A stretch of 64,000 bases of DNA. Origin: Bacillota bacterium (GTDB taxonomy: Bacteria; Bacillota; Clostridia; Acetivibrionales; DSM-1351). Shown here one piece after another: positions 33,581 through 42,279 of this stretch (positions within the stretch are counted from its first letter, which is position 1; every line of letters begins with the position of its first letter). Where the stretch lies: the NCBI GenBank assembly GCA_023390335.1, contig JAEWCZ010000014.1:1-64000 (forward strand), given 5' to 3'. A model generated the notes under the pieces. It did not search any database, was not told where the DNA came from, and worked only from the letters and a program-made list of their open reading frames with translations. The position numbers were made by a program, and so were the translations under genes.

Positions 33581-35350
33581 ATGTTTATTTTAACTACATT
33601 TAATGCTTTTTTGATGGGTTTACTTCTTTCTTATGTATTTATCAGGCTTTTAAAAACTAAAAAGGCTGTAACGCTTATTTTATTTACAGTTCAACTTTCA
33701 TCATTAACAATAGTGGTTCTTTCCTTGGTAAATAACGTAATAATAGGTAATAGCATAGCGCTTTTTTATATTGCCTTCGGAATATTAATTCCGTCATGCT
33801 TTATAGCATGGGATTATAGGTTAACAATAAAAAGTCGCAGAAGTGCAGAAAGACATCAGGATTATATAGCTGCTGAAAATAAACTAATACAGCAGATTGA
33901 TAACTTGCCGGAATCCTCATCCATAAGTACTGTAAGTACTGTTGAGAACTGCCAAAAGGTTATGGATGTATTGGAAAATGAAGATTTCGTTGATGATACT
34001 ATTGCTGAATTGAATTTGCAAAAAGATGATTTATATCTTGGAATTAAAAAGAAACTAATTCAAGCCGAGAACGGATATAATCAGGGAAATTATGATTTTG
34101 CATACGATATATATAAAGGAATGCTGGATATTACCCAAGCCACGGGAAACTTATTTTTTAACTACGGAAATGTATACTTTAAAAAGGGAATGTTCAGAGA
34201 AGCAATCTCTTACTATAGGAAGGTACTGGAGCTAAATGGTTCATTCACAAATGTGTACTTGGTTTATGTTAACCTCGGTGTAACATATTTTAATATGGAA
34301 AAAGCAGAACTTGCGCTGGAAAACTTCTTTAAGGCTTTAGATATAAATCCCGAGTGTTCGGCTGCAAAAGAAGGTATTGGTAGGGTATATGCAGCCACAG
34401 GCCGGCAAGCAGAAGCAGTGACCTACTATGAAGACTTGCTGAAAAATGATGATAGTAACTATGAACTATCATTAACTCTGGGGAAAATTTTAATAGAGTT
34501 GGGAAGTATAGAAGATGCTAGAGTACGTTTTGAAAGCTGCATTAAACAGAAACCACAGCAGGCAGATGCATATATTTTCCTTGGTAGATTATTCATGTCC
34601 GCTGGTCAATATTCCGAAGCAATAAAGATTTTCAAAACATATATTTCAATAAATGACAGTGATTATACAGGACACTATAACCTTGCAGAATGTTATTTAC
34701 AAAATAAGGAATACAAAAACGCAATTGCCGAATATATGCAAACCATAAGTCTTAATCAGAAAAGTCATGAAAGCTTATTTAAACTGGGATTAATCTATGA
34801 TGAGACCGATGAAACAGAAAAGGCAATTGAGTGCTACAGGGCAGTAATTCAGCTCAAACCTGATTTTATTGATGCATATAACAATCTTGGAATAGTGCTT
34901 GCAAAAAGTCAAAGTCACGTTGAGTCCCTTGCTGCATATACAGCAGGTATTAAGTTGGCTCCTGATAATTTCAGGCTTTGTTTTAATATGGGTGTTGTAT
35001 TATTCGAGCTTAAACGATATGAGGATTCTGCAGATGCCTTTGAAAGAGCTGTTGAGTTGAATCCGGATGACAAGGATGTTTATTACTATCTGGGCGCTTC
35101 ATTAACCGAATTAAAGCAATACGATAAAGCAATTAAGGCATACGGCAAAGCACTTGATGACAGAATGGAAGAAGGCGAATTATATTACAATATCGCAGCT
35201 GTGTATGCATTAATGAAAAAACAGGATATTGCTTTAGACAATTTAAAGAAGGCAGTAAGCAAGGACTCTGATATACGACGGGAAATTTGTAGGAACAGCG
35301 TTTTTGATTATATGAGAGAAAACTCTGATTTTGTGGAACTGGTTTCTTAA
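33581..35350 (+). CDS. Membrane-anchored TPR protein
   Basis: Two or three N-terminal membrane helices (about residues 2-90) are followed by about eleven tetratricopeptide repeats (about 155-570). Typical repeat cores are SYYRKVLELNGSFTNVYL, ALENFFKALDINPECSAA and AYNNLGIVLAKSQSHVESLA. TPRs form a superhelical scaffold for protein binding. No enzymatic domain is visible. The gene stands alone between terminator and promoter signals, so its partners are not shown by context. The start ATG lies 6 bases after GGGGG. Confidence 0.88.
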   Translation: MFILTTFNAFLMGLLLSYVFIRLLKTKKAVTLILFTVQLSSLTIVVLSLVNNVIIGNSIALFYIAFGILIPSCFIAWDYRLTIKSRRSAERHQDYIAAENKLIQQIDNLPESSSISTVSTVENCQKVMDVLENEDFVDDTIAELNLQKDDLYLGIKKKLIQAENGYNQGNYDFAYDIYKGMLDITQATGNLFFNYGNVYFKKGMFREAISYYRKVLELNGSFTNVYLVYVNLGVTYFNMEKAELALENFFKALDINPECSAAKEGIGRVYAATGRQAEAVTYYEDLLKNDDSNYELSLTLGKILIELGSIEDARVRFESCIKQKPQQADAYIFLGRLFMSAGQYSEAIKIFKTYISINDSDYTGHYNLAECYLQNKEYKNAIAEYMQTISLNQKSHESLFKLGLIYDETDETEKAIECYRAVIQLKPDFIDAYNNLGIVLAKSQSHVESLAAYTAGIKLAPDNFRLCFNMGVVLFELKRYEDSADAFERAVELNPDDKDVYYYLGASLTELKQYDKAIKAYGKALDDRMEEGELYYNIAAVYALMKKQDIALDNLKKAVSKDSDIRREICRNSVFDYMRENSDFVELVS

Positions 35351-35409
35351 TTATTGTTTACTATAACCTTATTTGTGTTAAAATAACATAGAAAATATCA
35401 AATAAGGTG

Positions 35410-35433
35410 GTACTGACTCTTATAGGTCAGTAC
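35410..35433 (+). promoter_or_regulatory. Leader hairpin next to the ygiQ ribosome binding site
   Basis: GTACTGAC (35410-35417) pairs perfectly with GTCAGTAC (35426-35433). The same AAGGTG stretch occurs just before it (35404-35409) and just after it (35434-35439), the second serving as the ribosome binding site for the ATG at 35445. The hairpin may modulate initiation. Confidence 0.45.
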
Positions 35434-35444
35434 AAGGTGAATAA

Positions 35445-37499
35445 ATGAGTTTTTTACCAATAAGTTTTGAAGATATGAATGAAAAAGGCTGGGATCAGCT
35501 TGACTTTCTATATATAAGCGGGGATGCTTACGTGGATCATCCCAGTTTTGGACATGCAATAATAACCAGGGTTTTGGAAAGTGAGGGTTTCAAGGTTGGA
35601 ATAATTGCTCAGCCTGACTGGAAAAACAGTGAGGAATTCAAGAAAATGGGAAGGCCGAAGTATGGTGTACTAATATCCTCGGGAGTTATAGATTCAATGG
35701 TAAACCACTATACGGCCAGCAAAAAGAAAAGATCCACAGATCTGTATTCTCCGGGAGGGAAAGCAGGGCACAGACCTGACAGGGCTGTTATTGTATATGC
35801 TAATAAGATAAAAGAGATATTTAAGGATACACCTGTTATAATAGGTGGAATTGAAGCAAGCCTTCGAAGATTTGCACATTATGACTATTGGGATGATAAA
35901 GTCAGAAGGTCAATTCTTGTAGATTCAAAAGCTGACCTTCTGGTTTACGGAATGGGTGAAAAACCCATTACTGAGATAGCAAAACTACTGAAAAAAGACG
36001 TTCCTGTTCACAGTATCAAAAATTTACGTGGTAGTGCATATCTTGCAAGATACGAAGAACTTCCTGCTGAAGTCAGGGAGGCAGTCGATTCAAAAGGAAC
36101 AAAGAAGGTAGCCGTATTACCTTCGTTTGAAGCCGTACTGGAAAGTAAACAAGTATATGCTGAAGCCTTTAAAATTCAGTATAACGAGCAGGATGCCATA
36201 AGCGGAAGGATATTGGTACAACCCCATGGAGATAGATATCTGGTGCAGAATCCGCCCACAATGCCTTTGTCAACTGCTGAGCTGGACAGGGTTTATGCCC
36301 TTCCATACGAAAGAACATACCATCCGGTTTACGAAAAATACGGAGGCATTCCTGCAATTAGTGAGGTAGAGTTCAGCATAACAAGTCATAGAGGCTGTTA
36401 TGGCGGATGTTCTTTTTGTGCCTTAAATTTTCATCAGGGAAGGGTAATTCAGAAAAGGAGCCAGGCATCAATACTAAATGAGGCAAAGAAACTTACATGG
36501 ACACAGGGCTTTAAGGGATATATTCATGATGTAGGCGGCCCCACAGCCAATTTCAGGAGTGTTGCCTGTGAAAAACAGGTTAAGAGCGGCGTCTGCAAAG
36601 AGAAACAATGTCTGCATCCGGAACCCTGTAAAAATCTGATAGTAGATCATTCGGAATATTTGGAACTTTTACGTAAACTGAGGGCCCTTCCTGATGTTAA
36701 AAAAGTCTTCATACGATCAGGAATACGCTACGACTATTTGATGCTTGACAAAAATGACGACTTTTTTACGGAACTCTGCGAGCATCATGTCAGCGGTCAG
36801 CTAAAAGTTGCACCGGAGCATGTAGTTGATAGGGTTCTGGAGAAGATGGGAAAGCCCAAAAGACAGCTGTACGACCGATTCGTTAAGAAATTTTATGATA
36901 TAAACGAGAAAATTCATAAGGAACAGTATCTCGTTCCCTATTTGATTTCAAGCCATCCAGGGAGTGATTTGAATGCTGCCGTAGAATTAGCGGAATACTT
37001 AAAGCAGCAGGGGTATATGCCTGAACAGGTTCAGGATTTTTACCCGACACCGGGAACCCTTTCAACCTGCATGTTTTATACAGGTTATGATGCAAGAAAT
37101 ATGAAGAAGGTATATGTACCAAAAACCCCGAAAGAAAAGGCCATGCAACGAGCGCTATTACAATACCGTAAAAAGGAAAATTACCATCTAGTAATAGAGG
37201 CTCTAAAGGAAGCACATAGGGAAGACCTTATCGGATTTGGCCCCAATTGTCTTGTAAAACCTTTAAGAGGCAAACAGCATACTAATACACCCAACAAGGG
37301 AAAAACAGCAGGTGAAGGCGGCAAGGGGAGGGCTTTAAAAGGAGAATACAAGACGAATTCTGTTAAAGGCGGAAAAACAACAAAGCAAACACATAGGGAA
37401 AATAGTAACAAAAATAGAAAACAAAGTAGCAAGACAGTCTATTCAAATGCTAAATCAAAATCGGGTGACATGAAAAATTTGACAAGAAAAAAACGATAA
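35445..37499 (+). CDS. ygiQ: YgiQ family radical SAM protein (UPF0313)
   Basis: A large radical SAM protein (684 residues) of unknown reaction. An N-terminal cobalamin-binding-like region (about residues 15-230) contains DPASYVDHPSFG-like DAYVDHPSFGHAI. The radical SAM core has CYGGCSFC near residues 317-324. Then comes VGGPTANF and the family-specific cysteine cluster CEKQVKSGVCKEKQCLHPEP. A lysine-rich tail of about 75 residues (after about 610) could bind nucleic acid. It is preceded by a hairpin in its leader. Function is unknown in all bacteria where it has been studied. Confidence 0.9.
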   Translation: MSFLPISFEDMNEKGWDQLDFLYISGDAYVDHPSFGHAIITRVLESEGFKVGIIAQPDWKNSEEFKKMGRPKYGVLISSGVIDSMVNHYTASKKKRSTDLYSPGGKAGHRPDRAVIVYANKIKEIFKDTPVIIGGIEASLRRFAHYDYWDDKVRRSILVDSKADLLVYGMGEKPITEIAKLLKKDVPVHSIKNLRGSAYLARYEELPAEVREAVDSKGTKKVAVLPSFEAVLESKQVYAEAFKIQYNEQDAISGRILVQPHGDRYLVQNPPTMPLSTAELDRVYALPYERTYHPVYEKYGGIPAISEVEFSITSHRGCYGGCSFCALNFHQGRVIQKRSQASILNEAKKLTWTQGFKGYIHDVGGPTANFRSVACEKQVKSGVCKEKQCLHPEPCKNLIVDHSEYLELLRKLRALPDVKKVFIRSGIRYDYLMLDKNDDFFTELCEHHVSGQLKVAPEHVVDRVLEKMGKPKRQLYDRFVKKFYDINEKIHKEQYLVPYLISSHPGSDLNAAVELAEYLKQQGYMPEQVQDFYPTPGTLSTCMFYTGYDARNMKKVYVPKTPKEKAMQRALLQYRKKENYHLVIEALKEAHREDLIGFGPNCLVKPLRGKQHTNTPNKGKTAGEGGKGRALKGEYKTNSVKGGKTTKQTHRENSNKNRKQSSKTVYSNAKSKSGDMKNLTRKKR

Positions 37500-37552
37500 A
37501 ATAAAATGTAATAGTTATAAAAAATACTTAGGAAAAAGGAAAGGAAGAAACC

Positions 37553-38407
37553 ATGTCTGCCAAAGTTTTGAATGGAACTGAGCTAGCGGCAAAAGTAAAG
37601 GCTGAGCTGAAAGCAAAAATAGACGAATTGAAGTTAAAGGGTATAAATCCCGGACTTGCAGTTATTATTGTAGGTGATGACCCTGCATCCAGGGTGTACG
37701 TAAATCACAAGAAGAACGATTGTGCTGAAATTGGTATTAAATCATTCGAATATGCACTTCCCGCAAGTACATCAGAAGAAGAATTGCTGGGACTAATAGA
37801 AACACTGAATAACGATGCTGCTGTAAATGGAATACTTGTTCAACTACCGATTCCAAAGCATATAAACGAAGATAAGGTTATCGCAGCCATAAGTCCCAAG
37901 AAAGATGCTGACTGTTTCCATCCTATGAATGTAGGAAATTTAATGATTGGAAAGCCTGAATTTCTCCCATGTACTCCAGCCGGAGTTGTTGAATTGCTGG
38001 AAGAGAATAATATCGATATATCAGGTAAGAACTGTGTTGTAGTGGGCAGGAGCAATATAGTCGGGAAACCGCAGGCAATACTCCTTCTTGCAAAAAATGC
38101 AACCGTAACCATTTGTCATTCAAAGACTGCCAATATCCAGGAAGTATGCAAAAGCGCAGATATTCTGGTAGTTGCCATAGGAAAAGCAGAGTTTATCAAG
38201 CCTGAATATGTTAAACCTGGTGCTGTTGTTATTGATGTAGGTGTGTCAAGGGGAGCAGATGGGAAATTAGTTGGAGACGTTCAATTTGCGGAGGTTTCGG
38301 AAATAGCATCTGCAATTACAAAGGTAACAGGCGGAGTTGGCCCTATGACCAGAGCCATGTTGATGAAAAATACATATAAGGCAACATTGTTACAAAACAG
38401 TCTCTAA
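37553..38407 (+). CDS. folD: Methylenetetrahydrofolate dehydrogenase/cyclohydrolase FolD
   Basis: FolD interconverts 5,10-methylene-, 5,10-methenyl- and 10-formyl-tetrahydrofolate with NADP. The catalytic lysine lies in YVNHKKNDC, the folate site in LVQLPIPKHI and KDADCFHPMN, and the nucleotide site in VVGRSNIVGKP. The C-terminal loop reads TGGVGPMTRAML, where many enzymes have PGGVGPMT, a mild variation. At 284 residues the length is normal. The start ATG lies behind AAAGGAAAGGAAG. Confidence 0.94.
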   Translation: MSAKVLNGTELAAKVKAELKAKIDELKLKGINPGLAVIIVGDDPASRVYVNHKKNDCAEIGIKSFEYALPASTSEEELLGLIETLNNDAAVNGILVQLPIPKHINEDKVIAAISPKKDADCFHPMNVGNLMIGKPEFLPCTPAGVVELLEENNIDISGKNCVVVGRSNIVGKPQAILLLAKNATVTICHSKTANIQEVCKSADILVVAIGKAEFIKPEYVKPGAVVIDVGVSRGADGKLVGDVQFAEVSEIASAITKVTGGVGPMTRAMLMKNTYKATLLQNSL

Positions 38408-38852
38408 TTTCCTTGGTCAATAATAACAAAAACTAAGGAATAGCCTTTGTACTTTTCATTCTTGACATAAAAAATAAATAAGTTTACAATTAAATTGATT
38501 GTGGAGTAAAAGCTAGATCGTATTGTAGAGCTATATTAATTGACTATTAAGCTATTTAGGCTAATATATATATGCAGGTTTGTTTTATTAATGTTAAAAA
38601 AGCTTCAACTGGGATTATTGTAAAAATTCTGGTATTATGCGTAGTTTAAATGACATATTTAGTAAAACATCTCATATGTTTGAATTTTATACATTATTTG
38701 TATCAAACATAGCCATATACCTCTTAGTTATTATATTGTGCTATTCTACAGTACATAGACCTTTTATAGGTTCATTTCTGGTTTTATTCCAATATTAATA
38801 TCGTTGATTGCGAATTATGAAATTTGAGCTTTGAAAACTGAATAAGGAGGAG
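38408..38852 (+). other. Long leader region upstream of RNase Y
   Basis: These 445 bases contain a strong promoter at 38462-38490, so about 350 of them should be transcribed as a leader. A bulged hairpin lies at 38676-38710 (ATGTTTG with CAAACAT outside, ATACA with TGTAT inside). I see no open frame of note, no tRNA and no known riboswitch. The AGGAGGAGG site sits at the 3' edge. Confidence 0.6.
38462..38490 (+). promoter_or_regulatory. Sigma-A promoter with long leader to RNase Y
   Basis: A perfect TTGACA (38462-38467) is followed by a 17-base spacer and TACAAT (38485-38490). Transcription should begin near 38497, about 355 bases upstream of the RNase Y start codon. Confidence 0.65.
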
Positions 38853-40421
38853 GTGTTTAAAATAATAGTTAACATTTTAATTGGATTGGCCTGCGGATTA
38901 ATTATTGCAGTTATTGCTTCTAAAATATTTTATGATAGAGGATTTGAGGCCAGAAAGAAACAGGCAGAAGCCCAGATAGGCAGTGCCGAGCAGGAGGCCC
39001 AAAGAATTGTTGGAGAGGCTTTTAAACAAGGAGAGAATAAGAAGAGGGAAGCACTTCTTGAGGCTAAAGAAGAAATTCATAAAAGCAGAGTTGAACTTGA
39101 CAGAGATATCAAGGATAGACGAAATGAGTTTATGAGGCAGGAAAGAAGGCTTGTTCAGAAGGAAGAAACACTCGACAAGAAGGTAGAAGCACTTGAGCAA
39201 AAAGATGAGGCTTTAAATAAAAAGCTGAAGGATATTGAGGTTTTGCAAGATCAGTCCGAGGAGCTTGTTAAAAAGCAGACTGAAGAGCTTGAAAGAATTG
39301 CAGGATTATCTGTTGAAGATGCAAAAGAATATTTGCTTCGTAACATTGAAAACGAAGTAAAACATGAGGCTGCAGCACTTATAAAGGAAATCGAGGCTGG
39401 TGCCAAGCAGGAAGCAGACCGCAAGGCAAAGGATATATTGGCAACTGCGATTCAGAAGTGTGCTGCCGATCATGTGTCTGAAGCTACTGTTTCTGTAGTA
39501 CCTTTACCTAATGATGAGATGAAGGGAAGAATTATCGGACGTGAGGGTAGAAACATAAGAACTCTTGAGACCTTGACAGGAATTGATTTAATTATCGATG
39601 ATACACCTGAGGCTGTAATATTGTCTGGATTTGATCCTATCCGAAGAGAGGTTGCTAGGTTAACTCTTGAAAAGCTTATTCTTGATGGAAGAATTCACCC
39701 AGCAAGAATCGAAGAAATGGTTGAAAAAGCTAAGAAGGAAGTTGACAATACCATTCGTCAGGAAGGTGACAATGCAGCATTTGAAACAGGCGTGCACGGA
39801 TTGCATCCGGAACTTGTAAGGCTATTGGGTAAACTTAAGTTCAGAACAAGTTACGGGCAGAATGTACTTAACCATTCAATAGAGGTATCTCACCTAGCGG
39901 GTATAATGGCCGCTGAACTTGGTGTTGATGTACCACTGGCAAAAAGAGCAGGTTTGCTGCATGACATTGGAAAGGCTATTGATCATGAGGTGGAAGGTTC
40001 CCATGTTACTATCGGTGCCGATGTGGCTAAGAAGTACAAGGAAAGCGCTGATGTGGTAAATGCCATTCTTTCTCACCACGGTGATGTTGAGGCAACAAAT
40101 GTAGTTTCAGTACTTGTACAGGCTGCGGATTCTATTTCAGCTGCTAGACCAGGTGCGAGAAGAGAAACACTGGAATCCTACATCAAGCGTCTTGAGAAGC
40201 TAGAAGAGATTGCAAACTCCTTTGAGGGAGTTGAAAAGTGTTTTGCAATTCAGGCAGGAAGAGAAATAAGAATTATGGTCAAGCCTGATGTTGTAAATGA
40301 CGCAGATATAGTTCTGAAGGCAAGAGAAATAGTTAAGAAGATTGAAGATGAGCTTGAATATCCTGGACAGATTAAAGTTACTCTGTTAAGGGAAACTAGA
40401 GCTATTGAATATGCAAAATAA
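38853..40421 (+). CDS. rny: Ribonuclease Y
   Basis: RNase Y is the membrane-anchored endoribonuclease that starts decay of many mRNAs in Firmicutes. An N-terminal membrane helix (about residues 4-24) leads to a long charged coiled coil (about 28-200). A KH domain (GRIIGREGRNIRTLE) and the HD catalytic domain (HSIEVSHLAG, LLHDIGKAIDHE, SHHGD) follow. At 522 residues the length is normal. The only canonical start in frame is GTG at 38853, which overlaps the purine-rich AAGGAGGAGG with just 2-3 bases of spacing. Initiation may therefore be weak or start at the AUA codons at 38862. Confidence 0.94.
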   Translation: MFKIIVNILIGLACGLIIAVIASKIFYDRGFEARKKQAEAQIGSAEQEAQRIVGEAFKQGENKKREALLEAKEEIHKSRVELDRDIKDRRNEFMRQERRLVQKEETLDKKVEALEQKDEALNKKLKDIEVLQDQSEELVKKQTEELERIAGLSVEDAKEYLLRNIENEVKHEAAALIKEIEAGAKQEADRKAKDILATAIQKCAADHVSEATVSVVPLPNDEMKGRIIGREGRNIRTLETLTGIDLIIDDTPEAVILSGFDPIRREVARLTLEKLILDGRIHPARIEEMVEKAKKEVDNTIRQEGDNAAFETGVHGLHPELVRLLGKLKFRTSYGQNVLNHSIEVSHLAGIMAAELGVDVPLAKRAGLLHDIGKAIDHEVEGSHVTIGADVAKKYKESADVVNAILSHHGDVEATNVVSVLVQAADSISAARPGARRETLESYIKRLEKLEEIANSFEGVEKCFAIQAGREIRIMVKPDVVNDADIVLKAREIVKKIEDELEYPGQIKVTLLRETRAIEYAK

Positions 40422-40432
40422 TTAATTAAAAT

Positions 40433-40472
40433 AAAATAAAAAAGCGTGGATTCCACGCTTTTTTATTTTTAG
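40433..40472 (+). terminator. Terminator of RNase Y
   Basis: AAAAAAGCGTGGA pairs with TCCACGCTTTTTT, continuing into TATTTTT. The stem lies just after the rny stop. Confidence 0.9.
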
Positions 40473-40603
40473 CATGTTTACAGTAAAGTGTTACTTTTTA
40501 TTGATATATGTATTATAATTGTTATAGATTACGGCATTACGTACTTAAAAATGAATGTCTGTACATAATAATAATAGCTTAATTAAATTTTGGAGGCAAA
40601 GAA

Positions 40604-41398
40604 TTGAAGATACTGTTTATTGGTGATATTGTTGGAAACCCGGGAAGAAAGGCTGTTAAGGAATTCGTCCCACAGCTGAAAAAAGAACTGGGAATTGATT
40701 TTTGTATTGCCAACGGCGAAAATGCGGCAGCGGGTAGCGGGATAACCTATCTCATAGCTCAGGAGCTTTACAAGTCTGGTGTTGACTGTATTACTATGGG
40801 AAACCACACTTGGTCCAAGAAGGAAATCCTGAATTTTATAGACTCTGATGAAAATATTATACGGCCTGCAAACTTACCCGGAAATGTTCCTGGAAGGGGA
40901 TATACTATTTTGAAATCTAATGGCAAAGAACTGGCCGTATTGAACCTTATGGGAAGGGTATATATGGATAGCATTGACTGTCCGTTTCAGGTTGCAGACA
41001 GGGAATTACAAGAAATTAAATCCAAAACTAAGGCAGTTTTTGTAGATATGCATGCTGAAGCCACGTCTGAAAAGTGTGCTCTTGCTTGGTATCTTGACGG
41101 AAGAATATGCTGTGTGGCAGGAACTCACACACATGTCCAAACCGCTGATGAGAGAATTTTGCCGTGTGGTACTGCGTTAATTTCCGATGTTGGAATGACC
41201 GGGCCATATGATGGAGTTATCGGTGTAGACAAGGAATTAATTATTGAGAGATTTATTACCAGAATGCCTCAAAAGTTTGAGGTTGCTAAGGGCAGAGTGC
41301 AGTTTTGTGCAGTTCATCTGGAGGTTGATGAAAAAACCGGAAAATGTATTAATATTGAGCGTATATTTAAAGTAGCAGATTCTTTTGACGGAAAATAA
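40604..41398 (+). CDS. ymdB: YmdB metallophosphoesterase
   Basis: YmdB is a metal-dependent phosphodiesterase (264 residues) shown in Bacillus to hydrolyse 2',3'-cyclic nucleotides and affect biofilm and motility decisions; it is often next to rny, as here. Metal motifs are FIGDIVGNPGR, NGENAAAGSGI, MGNHTW, and the C-terminal AGTHTHVQTADE. The start is TTG 7 bases after GGAGG. The rny-ymdB adjacency is conserved although a terminator separates the two. Confidence 0.93.
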   Translation: MKILFIGDIVGNPGRKAVKEFVPQLKKELGIDFCIANGENAAAGSGITYLIAQELYKSGVDCITMGNHTWSKKEILNFIDSDENIIRPANLPGNVPGRGYTILKSNGKELAVLNLMGRVYMDSIDCPFQVADRELQEIKSKTKAVFVDMHAEATSEKCALAWYLDGRICCVAGTHTHVQTADERILPCGTALISDVGMTGPYDGVIGVDKELIIERFITRMPQKFEVAKGRVQFCAVHLEVDEKTGKCINIERIFKVADSFDGK

Positions 41399-41410
41399 CG
41401 GGGGACTTGA

Positions 41411-42238
41411 ATGATATCTAGCAATGAAAAGATTACTTTAAAACAAAAGAATGACTTAGTATATATTCAGTTTCAAAACCTTAAAGAATACGAGAATGTA
41501 CTTACTCACTGTTTTACTACAAGACTTGGAGGGGTAAGTCAGGGAGCGTTTTCTTCTTTAAACCTTAGCTTTAACAGAAATGATATCAGAGAAAATGTGT
41601 TTGAAAACTACAAGCTTCTAGCAAATGCGATTGAGGTTGATTATAATAGAATGGTTTTGTCAAATCAGATTCATGATAACAAAATCAGAATAGTAGGAAC
41701 AGATGATGCCGGAAAAGGTTTGGCTGTAGAAAGCGATATTATTGGCTTTGACGGACTTTCAACAAATCAGCCGGGAATACCACTTGTAACGTTTTATGCT
41801 GATTGTGTTCCTGTACTTTTTTTTGATCCGGTAAAAAAGGCAATAACAGCCGTTCACTCAGGTTGGAAAAGCACTGTAAAAAATATAGCTTACGAAGCTC
41901 TAGTACTTATGAAAAACACATACAACAGCAATTATGAGGATATTATTGTAGCAATCGGGCCATCTATATGTAAGAATTGTTTTGAGGTAGGCAAGGAAGT
42001 ATATGACAGCTTTAAAGAAAAATTCAATTGGTGTGATAAATATACGGACTCCAGAAATGGAAAGTACTACATCAATTTGCAAAAAATTATAAAGCAAGTT
42101 CTTCTCGATACAGGTGTTCCGGAGAAGAATATTTTATTAAGCGATGTTTGTACCAAATGTAATACTGATCTGTTCTTCTCATTTAGGGGAGACAACGGGA
42201 AAACTGGCGGCCTTGCCGCAGTTATGATGCTTAAATAA
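41411..42238 (+). CDS. pgeF: Multi-copper polyphenol oxidase-fold purine phosphorylase PgeF/YlmD
   Basis: The protein (275 residues) belongs to the YfiH/laccase-domain family, characterised as zinc-dependent purine nucleoside phosphorylase/adenosine deaminase and also linked to peptidoglycan editing. Zinc-binding motifs are AVHSGWKSTVKN, GPSICKNCFEVG and CTKCNTDLFFSFRGD. A Trp in HSGWKST and the histidine there form the active site. The start ATG is 12 bases after the ymdB stop behind GGGGGA. In Bacillus its orthologue ylmD lies in the sepF cluster, unlike here. Confidence 0.9.
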   Translation: MISSNEKITLKQKNDLVYIQFQNLKEYENVLTHCFTTRLGGVSQGAFSSLNLSFNRNDIRENVFENYKLLANAIEVDYNRMVLSNQIHDNKIRIVGTDDAGKGLAVESDIIGFDGLSTNQPGIPLVTFYADCVPVLFFDPVKKAITAVHSGWKSTVKNIAYEALVLMKNTYNSNYEDIIVAIGPSICKNCFEVGKEVYDSFKEKFNWCDKYTDSRNGKYYINLQKIIKQVLLDTGVPEKNILLSDVCTKCNTDLFFSFRGDNGKTGGLAAVMMLK

Positions 42239-42279
42239 ATACAAAATTATATGATAAGATTATTTGTTGGAGAAAAATA

